This document shows, piece by piece, positions 19,228 to 26,797 of a stretch of 64,000 nucleotides of DNA. The DNA lies in assembly GCF_021568795.1 (NCBI RefSeq), contig NZ_JAKGUE010000005.1:1-64000 (forward strand), written 5' to 3'. Origin of the DNA: Dethiosulfovibrio faecalis. Lineage in GTDB: Bacteria; Synergistota; Synergistia; Synergistales; Dethiosulfovibrionaceae. Both the position numbers and the translations under genes were made by a program. The notes below the pieces were generated by a model, which saw nothing but the letters and a program-made list of their open reading frames with translations, was not told where the DNA came from and made no database searches. Position 1 is the first letter of the stretch; each line of letters opens with the position of its first letter.

Positions 19228-19278
19228 TCGCCAAAACACCTCCTGATATGATAGCCTCTATACTTAGACATATTACGA

Positions 19279-19299
19279 AACGGCTGAGGCTCAACCGTT
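19279..19299. promoter_or_regulatory. Inverted repeat in a divergent promoter region
   Basis: AACGGCTGAG and CTCAACCGTT face each other around one G, with one mismatch. It lies between the divergent peptide-binding gene and the 19436 gene. It could be an operator or a hairpin in the leader; I cannot tell which. Confidence 0.35.
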
Positions 19300-19356
19300 C
19301 ATTTTCATAATACCACCTCTGTCAATATATTGCTAAAAATAAATACACCCAATCTC

Positions 19357-19385
19357 ATGACAGAGCCCGACAAGGAAAGTATAAT
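19357..19385 (+). promoter_or_regulatory. Sigma-70 promoter for the 19436 gene
   Basis: ATGACA and TATAAT are separated by 17 bases, about 50 bases before the start codon. Confidence 0.7.
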
Positions 19386-19435
19386 AAGTCGGTATACGGC
19401 TTGGGCCGTGGAAATCAGTTCGAGGAGGATTTTCT

Positions 19436-19945
19436 ATGCAAAGCTTAACCGATCTACTGGTAAACAACCCCTTCATACAGGGCCTGGTGTTGGGCCTGGC
19501 CGTAGCCGCCATCGCCTGGCTGCAGGGGATAGTGAAAAACGGGAAACTCAACAAGGAAGTCAACAAACTCAAGGACGGTCTAAACGCCCAGATATCCACC
19601 TCGGCTCAGAACAACGCCCAGTACATCAGGGAAAACGAGGAGATGAAGAAGAAGCTGGCCAACATGGAGATGACCCTGGCCACTCTCTCCCAAAAGCCGA
19701 AGAGAGCTGAGCTCAAGACTCTCTACGTCTACGACAAAGCGGTCCACCTGATGTACGCCAGGACCCCGGGATTCGCCACCGCATGGGAGAGCGTGATAAA
19801 GGAGGCCGAACAGGAGGTCGCCAAGGCGGAATCGGGAATCATACCTCTGATGAAAAAAGTCTTCCATCCGTCTCTATCGGCCAAGACCGAAAGCGACGAG
19901 ACCGTGACGGAGACCGACACGGAACGAAGCGAAGAGGTGCAGTAG
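19436..19945 (+). CDS. Hypothetical membrane-anchored coiled-coil protein
   Basis: 169 residues, family not recognised. One N-terminal membrane helix (about residues 13-31, FIQGLVLGLAVAAIAWLQG) is followed by a Lys/Glu/Asn-rich helical segment likely to form a coiled coil (about 35-85), a conserved-looking AELKTLYVYDKAVHLMYA stretch, and an acidic Thr/Glu-rich tail. GAGGAGG precedes the ATG. It has its own promoter and is followed by a terminator, so it may be transcribed alone. Confidence 0.8.
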   Translation: MQSLTDLLVNNPFIQGLVLGLAVAAIAWLQGIVKNGKLNKEVNKLKDGLNAQISTSAQNNAQYIRENEEMKKKLANMEMTLATLSQKPKRAELKTLYVYDKAVHLMYARTPGFATAWESVIKEAEQEVAKAESGIIPLMKKVFHPSLSAKTESDETVTETDTERSEEVQ

Positions 19946-19948
19946 ACG

Positions 19949-19976
19949 AGGAGGGGATCGGTTCCCCTCCTTTTTT
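19949..19976 (+). terminator. Rho-independent terminator
   Basis: AGGAGGGGA pairs with TCCCCTCCT around a 5-base loop and is followed by six T residues, between the 19436 and 19996 genes. Confidence 0.85.
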
Positions 19977-19995
19977 GGAATCAGGAGGTGCTGCT

Positions 19996-21828
19996 ATGAG
20001 AAAGGGAGCTATCTGTTTCATCGTCGCCATCTCGTGGGCGATACTGGGCACAACCTGCACCTTTCAGCCGAAAGCGGAGGCGATCGTCCTCCCCTGGAAC
20101 AAGGAGCACGCCGACGCACTGAGGGTCTTCCAGTTTCTGAACTACATAGATTTCGGGCTATCCGAAGCTATACAGACCGAAGACGCCCTCGTACTGGCCA
20201 GACAATACGAGATACTGGCGGGAAATTTGGATCTAGCGGTCATCAAAGACGAACAGTTGATAGAGGTGATAGAAGCTCTAGGAGAGCTGGTCGACAGGAC
20301 GGAGACGGACAGGCTCGACGAACAGGTCAGAGCCGTCTTCTCCGCCAAGACCAGGGAACGGATCTACGGGAACCTATCCGGATCCGAAGACATCCTGGAC
20401 TCTATAAGACAACAGATACCCCGTCTAGGAGCCCCATGGTACGACTATCGCAAGAACCGGGACGAATACGCTGCCATACTGCGTGGAAAGATAAAGCTTA
20501 CGGAGGGGCAGCTCAGAAAACTGACGGAGCTGCGAAAGGAGATGCTCAGGGTCTCTTGGGAACTCTTCGGAAAGTACCAGATAGGCGAGGAAGAGAGGAT
20601 CATGGAGAAGGAGATAGACCGATTCGTCGCGGTGATAGACGAGTACGATCCAGATCTCATGGCAAGACAGCTCAGAAGACTCCTCAAAGACCAGCCAGCC
20701 TTCGAAGCCTTCCCCCCCTTCTGGTTCTACTCGGGAATGGCAGAGATAGAGGCAGGAAGAGTCCACGACAACTACGGACTGAACTGCTTCAACCGATATC
20801 ACCAGACATACAGGGACCTATTCAAAAAGGACCCGCTTCTGGCCATGACGGCGGTCGAGAGACTTTACCTCCTTCATGCCGGAGAGAGGGTCCAGCGGCT
20901 TAAAAACCTGGAGCTTGTGAGAGCTAACTGCTCGTCCACCGACTGGCAGTTCTATCTCTTCGCCTCCATCCTGGAGGGCGAGATGGGGATGATACCCCAG
21001 GCTCGAGAGGACCTCTACAGAAACATCGACAACGGAAGACAGGTCTCCCTTTGCAGCGCCGTTCTCGGAAGGATCCTTATGGACAGCAAGGACATAAGGG
21101 GTTTCTCCGATGTAATGGCGGATTTCATCGATGACGACAGAGTCCTTCCAGGAGACATACTCATGCTGGCCTCCTACTGCGACCTGAAAGGATGTCGGGA
21201 ATGGCTGGACGGCGAGATGTTTAAATTAAACCTGTCCATAGCGAGAAGCGACGAAAGCTGCATCAGGATGGAGATACCGTCGGGATGGCTATCCTTCCCC
21301 TGCTCTATGGACGTAGACGTCTCGTGGTCGAGGGACGAGAGGGGATGGAATACGTCACTTTCGCCTACCGCCATAGCGGTCCTGCCGGAGGGAACTGTCG
21401 ACGATAAAAACCGTCTCGTCGAGACATACAGCACCCCTAACGGACCGGAACTTCCAGAAAAACTGTATGCCCATATAAACCACCGGCTCTTCGAGGTCTC
21501 CTCCGAGTGGAAGCTGATCCCTCCGGACGAGGGGATCGGCAGAGACGTAAGGTTGGCCTTGGGGAAGGCATTCCCCTTCTATAGACCGGAGATCGGCCGT
21601 TACGAGCTGGTCTATTACCGTATCGGAGACAGATCCATAAGAAAAGAGCCGGTGGAGCGGGAACATCCCTCCGAAGAGGAAACCACCGCTCCATCCGCTA
21701 CCCCGTCGGACGACACGATATCGGAGGACTCTCTGCCGAATAGACCGGGAGATGCAATATCGGAGGACATCGCATCTCCCGATAAAATCCTCGAAGAGAA
21801 GGTCACGAACATATCGGAGGACCTTTAG
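19996..21828 (+). CDS. Hypothetical secreted protein
   Basis: 610 residues, family not recognised. A signal peptide (RKGAICFIVAISWAILGTTC) opens it; a lipobox is not convincing. The middle is mostly alpha-helical and rich in charged residues, with possible TPR-like helical pairs (about 60-420). About residues 420-550 look like a beta-rich domain (PSGWLSFPCSMDVDVSW). The last 60 residues are low-complexity and acidic, with repeats of SED. TCAGGAGGTG fixes the ATG. An in-frame upstream ATG at 19783 is rejected since it overlaps the previous gene and hides the signal peptide. Confidence 0.8.
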   Translation: MRKGAICFIVAISWAILGTTCTFQPKAEAIVLPWNKEHADALRVFQFLNYIDFGLSEAIQTEDALVLARQYEILAGNLDLAVIKDEQLIEVIEALGELVDRTETDRLDEQVRAVFSAKTRERIYGNLSGSEDILDSIRQQIPRLGAPWYDYRKNRDEYAAILRGKIKLTEGQLRKLTELRKEMLRVSWELFGKYQIGEEERIMEKEIDRFVAVIDEYDPDLMARQLRRLLKDQPAFEAFPPFWFYSGMAEIEAGRVHDNYGLNCFNRYHQTYRDLFKKDPLLAMTAVERLYLLHAGERVQRLKNLELVRANCSSTDWQFYLFASILEGEMGMIPQAREDLYRNIDNGRQVSLCSAVLGRILMDSKDIRGFSDVMADFIDDDRVLPGDILMLASYCDLKGCREWLDGEMFKLNLSIARSDESCIRMEIPSGWLSFPCSMDVDVSWSRDERGWNTSLSPTAIAVLPEGTVDDKNRLVETYSTPNGPELPEKLYAHINHRLFEVSSEWKLIPPDEGIGRDVRLALGKAFPFYRPEIGRYELVYYRIGDRSIRKEPVEREHPSEEETTAPSATPSDDTISEDSLPNRPGDAISEDIASPDKILEEKVTNISEDL

Positions 21829-21905
21829 GCTCCCTCTAATAACTCACGTCCGAGTTTTCTCGGAAAGGTCCCACATGTCTCCGCCCTGTCTCGCACGGCA
21901 CATCC

Positions 21906-21939
21906 CTTGGGGCGACATCCTGTCGCCCCATTCGTATTA
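21906..21939. repeat. 34-bp palindromic element, copy A
   Basis: It contains a 9-bp stem (GGGGCGACA and complement, 3-base loop) followed by ATTCGTATTA. A copy with 31 of 34 identical positions lies in inverted orientation at 23593-23626, on the other side of the FMN protein gene. It can act as a terminator between the convergent genes and overlaps the stop codon of the minus-strand gene by 3 bases. Confidence 0.7.
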
Positions 21940-23442
21940 TTCCATTAGATCGCTTGCATAGTACGTAAGAGGGATCAGGTCGCTTCTATCCAGATATTTA
22001 AGATCAAACTTACGATTTAAGGCTGCAAAATGTCTCAGACCGCAGCCTAGCTTGTTGAGATAGGAGAAAACCCCAACGGCTCCGGTGGAAAAACTATCCG
22101 CTTCCTTTCCGTATATTGCCCTCAGGTCCGCCAGATCATGGAACACCTCGTTAACGGTGTTACCGAACTTTTTGAAAAGCTCCGGCGTATTGCCCGCTTT
22201 TATATCATCTCCAACTTTCTTTCCCGTCATGGCAGCTGCCATAGAGGCACGGCAGACACCGATGCCGCTTATAAATCCGTCTCCAAACGCGAGGGACTTG
22301 AAAAGCTGATCTTCACTGGCGAAACCACCGGCCATTACCATGGCAGGAAGGATCTTGCCCTGTTTTTCCAGTTTTGAACAGATATCCACGACAGCCTTTT
22401 CGAGCAGGATCGTCGGTAGAGACCATTCGTTCATCATCTTTGAAGGGCTGTAACCCGAACCGCCACCAGCACCGTCAAAGGTTATCATGTCCACTCTGTT
22501 TTCAATGGCCATGTCGATAACCCGTTCGATATCTGGAAGATCAAAGCCAGCCATCTTAAAGTAAACGTTCTTCATACCCATGGCACGAAGCTCGGAAATT
22601 CTCTTTGCCATGGACTCTTCGGTCCACATCGGGAGCCTGCCGTATGTGTAGAAATTAGGACAGCAGCCCTTTTCTCTAAGAGCCAGTATTTCAGGATCGA
22701 ATGGGTCTGGCATGACGAGGTTCCCACTCTCTACTTTTCTCACAGCCTCGTCATAATCCTTAAGCCTGTTAACCGGCTGAGTCCCCTTTGCACCCTGTCC
22801 AAACTTAAACTCCAGGGCCTCAAAGCCGTATTTATCGAGAGCAATCTCGGGAACTCCCATAAGATGGTCGTCTACGTTACACTGAAGCACCATCTGACCG
22901 AAACCCCGGTGATATTTATAATAACTATCGTGAATTTCCTTGAGCATGGGAAACGAGGTGATCTTACCCTTCTCTATTTCAAGCCTGGAGTCCTTATTTC
23001 TAGCGTCTTCCCCTACCATACAGGTAACGCCTGACATGGCAGCTCCGGCAAAGTAATCTGCCCAGTTCATTTTAACCAGTGCGGGCAGGACGACAGGCAG
23101 CTCAAGCTTTATTTTATCGTCATAGCCATATTCGGAAGCCAAGTTAACCTTGAATATCTCAGCATCTCCGCAATCGAGATCCAGCCCTACCGCACCGAAA
23201 GCCCGACCATTTATATTAAAATGAGAAAAATCGACAGGGTAATCTTTTTCCGACGCTATTTGATTGGAACCTGTAGTCGTCGGATAGACAGACAGCTTTC
23301 CTAAAACCGCGGCCTGAGCGATCTCACAAGTTCCTGCACATTCCTCCGTACATAAAGAACACATTCCAGATTGAGGAGAGATAAAATTACTTCTGTTCCT
23401 CGCTGCCGTAAAACCGGAACTCAAACTAGGTGAAAAGGACAT
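21937..23442 (-). CDS. FMN-binding glutamate-synthase-family protein
   Basis: 501 residues. The chain from about residue 100 matches the FMN-binding TIM barrel of the glutamate synthase large subunit (FDGAGGGSGYSPSKMMNEW, MVMAGGFASEDQLFKSLAFGDGF). There is no glutaminase domain. The cysteines that bind the [3Fe-4S] cluster in true glutamate synthase are missing: the region reads GVCRASMAAAMTGKK. Instead a N-terminal motif CSLCTEECAGTC could bind an Fe-S cluster. It is probably an FMN oxidoreductase of unknown substrate. The ATG at 23442 follows GGGGGT. The gene is more AT-rich than its neighbours and is flanked by inverted 34-bp repeats. Confidence 0.8.
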   Translation of the reverse strand: MSFSPSLSSGFTAARNRSNFISPQSGMCSLCTEECAGTCEIAQAAVLGKLSVYPTTTGSNQIASEKDYPVDFSHFNINGRAFGAVGLDLDCGDAEIFKVNLASEYGYDDKIKLELPVVLPALVKMNWADYFAGAAMSGVTCMVGEDARNKDSRLEIEKGKITSFPMLKEIHDSYYKYHRGFGQMVLQCNVDDHLMGVPEIALDKYGFEALEFKFGQGAKGTQPVNRLKDYDEAVRKVESGNLVMPDPFDPEILALREKGCCPNFYTYGRLPMWTEESMAKRISELRAMGMKNVYFKMAGFDLPDIERVIDMAIENRVDMITFDGAGGGSGYSPSKMMNEWSLPTILLEKAVVDICSKLEKQGKILPAMVMAGGFASEDQLFKSLAFGDGFISGIGVCRASMAAAMTGKKVGDDIKAGNTPELFKKFGNTVNEVFHDLADLRAIYGKEADSFSTGAVGVFSYLNKLGCGLRHFAALNRKFDLKYLDRSDLIPLTYYASDLME

Positions 23443-23592
23443 CACAATACCCCCTATAAAAACTCTCAACGATTACTTCCTGTAACTACGCCGTACTATC
23501 TCTCATAATACTGCAAAAAAACAAAACATTACTATCGGAAAGATCGTTTCGGCGGAGCCCGTTAGAGCCCGTCTCTCCGAGCTGCCGTCGTG

Positions 23593-23626
23593 TAATACAA
23601 ATGGGGCGACATGACGTCGCCCCAAG
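23593..23626. repeat. 34-bp palindromic element, copy B (inverted relative to copy A)
   Basis: Read on the minus strand it repeats copy A (21906-21939) with three differences, including the flanking CTTGG and ATT-GTATTA. It lies downstream of the binding-protein gene ending at 23675 and may terminate it. Confidence 0.7.
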
Positions 23627-23674
23627 CAACTCGGCTTTTGCCGTCATTTAGTCCCAGGAGAGCAACGGAGTCCC

Positions 23675-24448
23675 TCAACGAAACCATTTATCGTATAGGG
23701 TCCTCCGAGCCTCAACCACCACGGAGTCGACCACCTTCCTAAGAGCCTCCTCCCCTTTGGGAAACACCACCCCGTATCTCTCGGTGGTAACCATTCCCTC
23801 GAGAGCGATCAATCCGTCGTACTTATTAGCCGCAGAGATCACTATGGTGGCATCGGAGAGAGCACCGTCGACCTTCCCGGCCCTTAGGGCATCGACGGTC
23901 TCCTGAGGGCTATCCATAACCACCGTCTGGGCAGCCAGATCCCTCTTGGCCGTCTCATAGCCGGTGGAACCGGCCATCACCGCGATGGTCTTCCCCTCCA
24001 GATCGAGAGGGGTCTCGTAACCGTCACCCTCTCTGACCAAAAGCTTCTGTCCCGTGTAGAAATACCAGTCCGAGAAATCGCAGGCTCTGGCTCGACTCTG
24101 CCTTATGGTTATGCTGGCGATCGCCATATCGTAACGACTCCAGGGGTAACGGCTGTACCAGGCCAGGGCTATCAGACCGTCCCATGGAACCCTGACGAAG
24201 CGGACGTCCACCCCGATTTCCTCCGCTATCATCCTGCCCAGATCGACGTCGAAACCGACGAGATCGCCATCATCGACGAAGAAAAACGGCTCGTTCTCGA
24301 AATCGCCGACAGCCACAACCATCTCGCCCCGTTTTACTATATCGTCCAGTCTGTCTCCGGCCCAAGCGCAGGAGGCGGAGATAAAAACCGTCAACAAAAC
24401 CGAGGATATAAACCGCACAAAGGCACCCGCTTTAAACGTATTGAACAT
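23675..24448 (-). CDS. Amino-acid-type substrate-binding protein (family 3)
   Basis: 257 residues. A signal peptide (VRFISSVLLTVFISASCAWAGD) is followed by a family 3 solute-binding domain: VAVGDFENEPFFF, LVGFDVDLGRMIAEEIG and DMAIASITIRQSRARACDFSDWY. It begins 18 bases after the stop of an NSS-type sodium symporter gene, so the two should be co-transcribed. No ABC permease or ATPase is adjacent. It may feed an ABC transporter encoded elsewhere or serve as a sensor. GGGAGG lies 10 bases before the ATG. Confidence 0.88.
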   Translation of the reverse strand: MFNTFKAGAFVRFISSVLLTVFISASCAWAGDRLDDIVKRGEMVVAVGDFENEPFFFVDDGDLVGFDVDLGRMIAEEIGVDVRFVRVPWDGLIALAWYSRYPWSRYDMAIASITIRQSRARACDFSDWYFYTGQKLLVREGDGYETPLDLEGKTIAVMAGSTGYETAKRDLAAQTVVMDSPQETVDALRAGKVDGALSDATIVISAANKYDGLIALEGMVTTERYGVVFPKGEEALRKVVDSVVVEARRTLYDKWFR

Positions 24449-24466
24449 CGCCGATATCCCTCCCTG

Positions 24467-25807
24467 CTACCATTTAAGCCCGGCCACGAAGATGACCAGT
24501 ATACATATCGGAGCCACGAAACGGAGGATGAAAAGCCAGATCCTCTTTCCTCCGAACGGCCTGGTTCCTTCGTTGGTGATGCCTTCTTCCGCGACCGAGG
24601 GGACGACCCAACCGAGAAAAACGGAGATGAGGAACCCGACGATCGGCATTATCAGATTAGAGGCGAAAAAATCGGCTGCGTCCAGAAAGGAAAGCCCGAA
24701 AACGTTTATCCTCGCCGCCCCCTGGGATAGGGCGGATGGGATTCCGACCAAAGTTATAAGACATCCCAAAAAGATCGTCGCCCTCCGCCTCGCCCAGCCT
24801 AGACTGTCGATGAGATAGGACACAGCCACCTCGAGAAGGGACACCGACGAGGTCAGAGCCGCGAAGAAGAACAATACGAAGAAGGACGCCGACCAAAGCA
24901 CTCCCCCGGGCATCTTGGAGAAGACCACCGGCAATGTTATGAAGGTCAGTCCGGCCCCGGCCCCTGGTTCCATTCCGAAGGCAAAGAGAGAGGGAAATAT
25001 TATCAGACCGGCCATCAGGGAGATCAGAAAGGTGAGGAAGCAAATCTGGAGGCTGGACTTGGGGATGTCCGAATCCTCGGGAAGATAGCTGCCGTAGATT
25101 ATCATGGCCCCGATACCGAGGGAGAGCGAGAAGAAAGCCTGTCCGAGAGCGGAAAGGAAGACCTCACCGGTGACCTTGCTGAAGTCGGGCTTTAGAAAAA
25201 AGGCGACCCCCTCCATGGCTCCCGGCAAGGTAACCGATCTCCCTATCAAAAGCAGCATCAGGACGAACAAGGCCGGCATACAGAAGGTACAGAGTCTCTC
25301 GATACCTCCGCTGACCCCTCGAAAAACGACGAACACGGTCGCCCCCATGAAGAGACATTGGAAAAAGACCATCTGAGTCCCGCTGGATATGAAATCCTGA
25401 AAGACCCTGGCGACCTCACCGGCACCGGTAACCTCCATAAGCCCGAAAAAGGACTTGAAGATATAGGCTATGGTCCATCCTCCTATGACACCGTAGTAGG
25501 ATAATATGACGAAAGCCGCCACGACGCCTCCCCAACCGACCAGAGACCATCTCCGTCCGCCCAGCTTACCGAAGGATCCTACGGCGTTTAGCTTTCCCTT
25601 TTTGCCTATGACTATCTCCGCCATCATCAGGGAGATCCCGATCGAAAAGACGAGGACGAGATAGACCGCCACGAAAGCAGCGCCTCCCGATTGCCCCGCG
25701 ATATAGGGAAACCTCCAGATACTTCCCAACCCTATGGCGGAACCTGCGGCTGCAAGAATGAAACCGATCTTACTGCTCCATTCGCCCCTGGACGATTCAT
25801 CCTTCAC
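24467..25807 (-). CDS. Sodium-dependent transporter, NSS (SNF) family
   Basis: 446 residues, about 11-12 membrane helices. It should import an amino acid or related amine with Na+, as LeuT, TnaT and MhsT do. The family signature in TM1 is intact: IGFILAAAGSAIGLGSIWRFPYI, with GGAAFV after it. Substrate cannot be assigned from sequence. The start is GTG after AAGGAGG. It forms an operon with the downstream family 3 binding protein. Confidence 0.95.
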   Translation of the reverse strand: MKDESSRGEWSSKIGFILAAAGSAIGLGSIWRFPYIAGQSGGAAFVAVYLVLVFSIGISLMMAEIVIGKKGKLNAVGSFGKLGGRRWSLVGWGGVVAAFVILSYYGVIGGWTIAYIFKSFFGLMEVTGAGEVARVFQDFISSGTQMVFFQCLFMGATVFVVFRGVSGGIERLCTFCMPALFVLMLLLIGRSVTLPGAMEGVAFFLKPDFSKVTGEVFLSALGQAFFSLSLGIGAMIIYGSYLPEDSDIPKSSLQICFLTFLISLMAGLIIFPSLFAFGMEPGAGAGLTFITLPVVFSKMPGGVLWSASFFVLFFFAALTSSVSLLEVAVSYLIDSLGWARRRATIFLGCLITLVGIPSALSQGAARINVFGLSFLDAADFFASNLIMPIVGFLISVFLGWVVPSVAEEGITNEGTRPFGGKRIWLFILRFVAPICILVIFVAGLKW

Positions 25808-25910
25808 GATAACGCCTCCTTATGATAGAAAGTTAGTCAGACTACTCACACAAGGAGTGTATCATAAGCCATAAAATAATAAAAAAGACTAAAAATAAAT
25901 AATCTGCAGA

Positions 25911-26489
25911 TTACTGCATCTTAGAACATTCCCCATGTCGAAAACAATCCACTAGGTGGTCGTTGACCAAGCCTGCCGACTGGATCAAGGAATAGATTAT
26001 GACGGGACCGACGAAGCGGAATCCCCTTTTCTTCATATCCCTGGAGATCCTCCTGGACAGATCCGTCTCTGCCGGGACCTGTGAGATAGAGTTCCATCGA
26101 TTCTCTATAGGCCTTCCGTCGACGAAACCCCATAGATACTCGGAGAAGCTCCCCTCCCTTTCCTGCAAAGCCAGAAAAACCCTGGCGTTTTCCACGACCG
26201 ATCGGACCTTGAGCCTGTTTCTTATTATCCCTCGCTCCGTCAGGATCTCGTCTATCCGTCGCTGGCCGTAACGGGCCACCGCCCCAGGATCAAACCGATC
26301 GAAAACCCTTCGGTACGCCTCCCTTTTCTTGAGAACCGTTATCCAGCTGAGACCAGCCTGAGCCCCCTCGAGACACAAAAGCTCGAAAAGCGCCCTGTCA
26401 TCCCTCAGAGGCACACCCCATTCTCTGTCGTGATAATCGACGTAGAGGGGATCTTCCCCGCACCATGGGCACCGAAAGATATCTTTCAC
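25911..26489 (-). CDS. tag: DNA-3-methyladenine glycosylase I
   Basis: 192 residues. A base-excision repair enzyme that removes 3-methyladenine from alkylated DNA. The zinc-binding pairs are present: the N-terminal CPWC, the His of YHDREWGVP, and DHLVDCFRH near the C-terminus. The central LEGAQAGLSWITVLKKREAY and RNRLKVRSVVENA blocks are typical. The start is GTG, 8 bases after GGGAGGA. It is monocistronic. Confidence 0.95.
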   Translation of the reverse strand: MKDIFRCPWCGEDPLYVDYHDREWGVPLRDDRALFELLCLEGAQAGLSWITVLKKREAYRRVFDRFDPGAVARYGQRRIDEILTERGIIRNRLKVRSVVENARVFLALQEREGSFSEYLWGFVDGRPIENRWNSISQVPAETDLSRRISRDMKKRGFRFVGPVIIYSLIQSAGLVNDHLVDCFRHGECSKMQ

Positions 26490-26676
26490 GAAAATCGTCC
26501 TCCCGACTAAAATCCAATCCTGAAATAAAAGCTACTCTAAGCCCTTGGGTAAATAAGAGCAACAACCGTCACATGGACGACCTCTCTGCGGGATGCTCCA
26601 GCAAAATGGGGGATCCTATCCCATCAAGAGGAAAAGAAAGCCCTTACGATTTAGACATTTAAACTATATACGGCAA

Positions 26677-26705
26677 TTGTGAAAACAGACCATGAAGCGT
26701 ATAAT
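26677..26705 (+). promoter_or_regulatory. Sigma-70 promoter before the first beta-helix surface protein gene
   Basis: TTGTGA and a perfect TATAAT are 17 bases apart. The -10 box lies inside a 25-base inverted repeat (26693-26717). The rest of the 308-base gap between tag and the surface protein gene shows only hairpins. Confidence 0.7.
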
Positions 26706-26717
26706 CCATACGCTTCA
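26693..26717. promoter_or_regulatory. Inverted repeat overlapping the -10 box
   Basis: TGAAGCGTAT and ATACGCTTCA form a perfect 10-bp inverted repeat around AATCC, placed exactly over the -10 box. This is the position expected of a repressor operator; a stem in RNA from an upstream start is the alternative. Confidence 0.5.
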
Positions 26718-26737
26718 TTTACGTTTCTTCATAGGGC

Positions 26738-26754
26738 ATGCTTCACCGAAGCAT
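26738..26754 (+). other. Second hairpin in the leader of the surface protein gene
   Basis: ATGCTTC-ACC-GAAGCAT with nearby GGG/CCC pairing falls in the predicted untranslated leader, about 45 bases before the start codon. Confidence 0.4.
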
Positions 26755-26797
26755 CCCCACGTTTTCAGGCAAATCTCCTTCAGCCGAGGTGTAATGA

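Noticed and set aside
26490-26676. Possible tRNA or small RNA gene between tag and the surface protein cluster
   Set aside because: No cloverleaf, no conserved tRNA bases and no promoter-terminator pair in this stretch.
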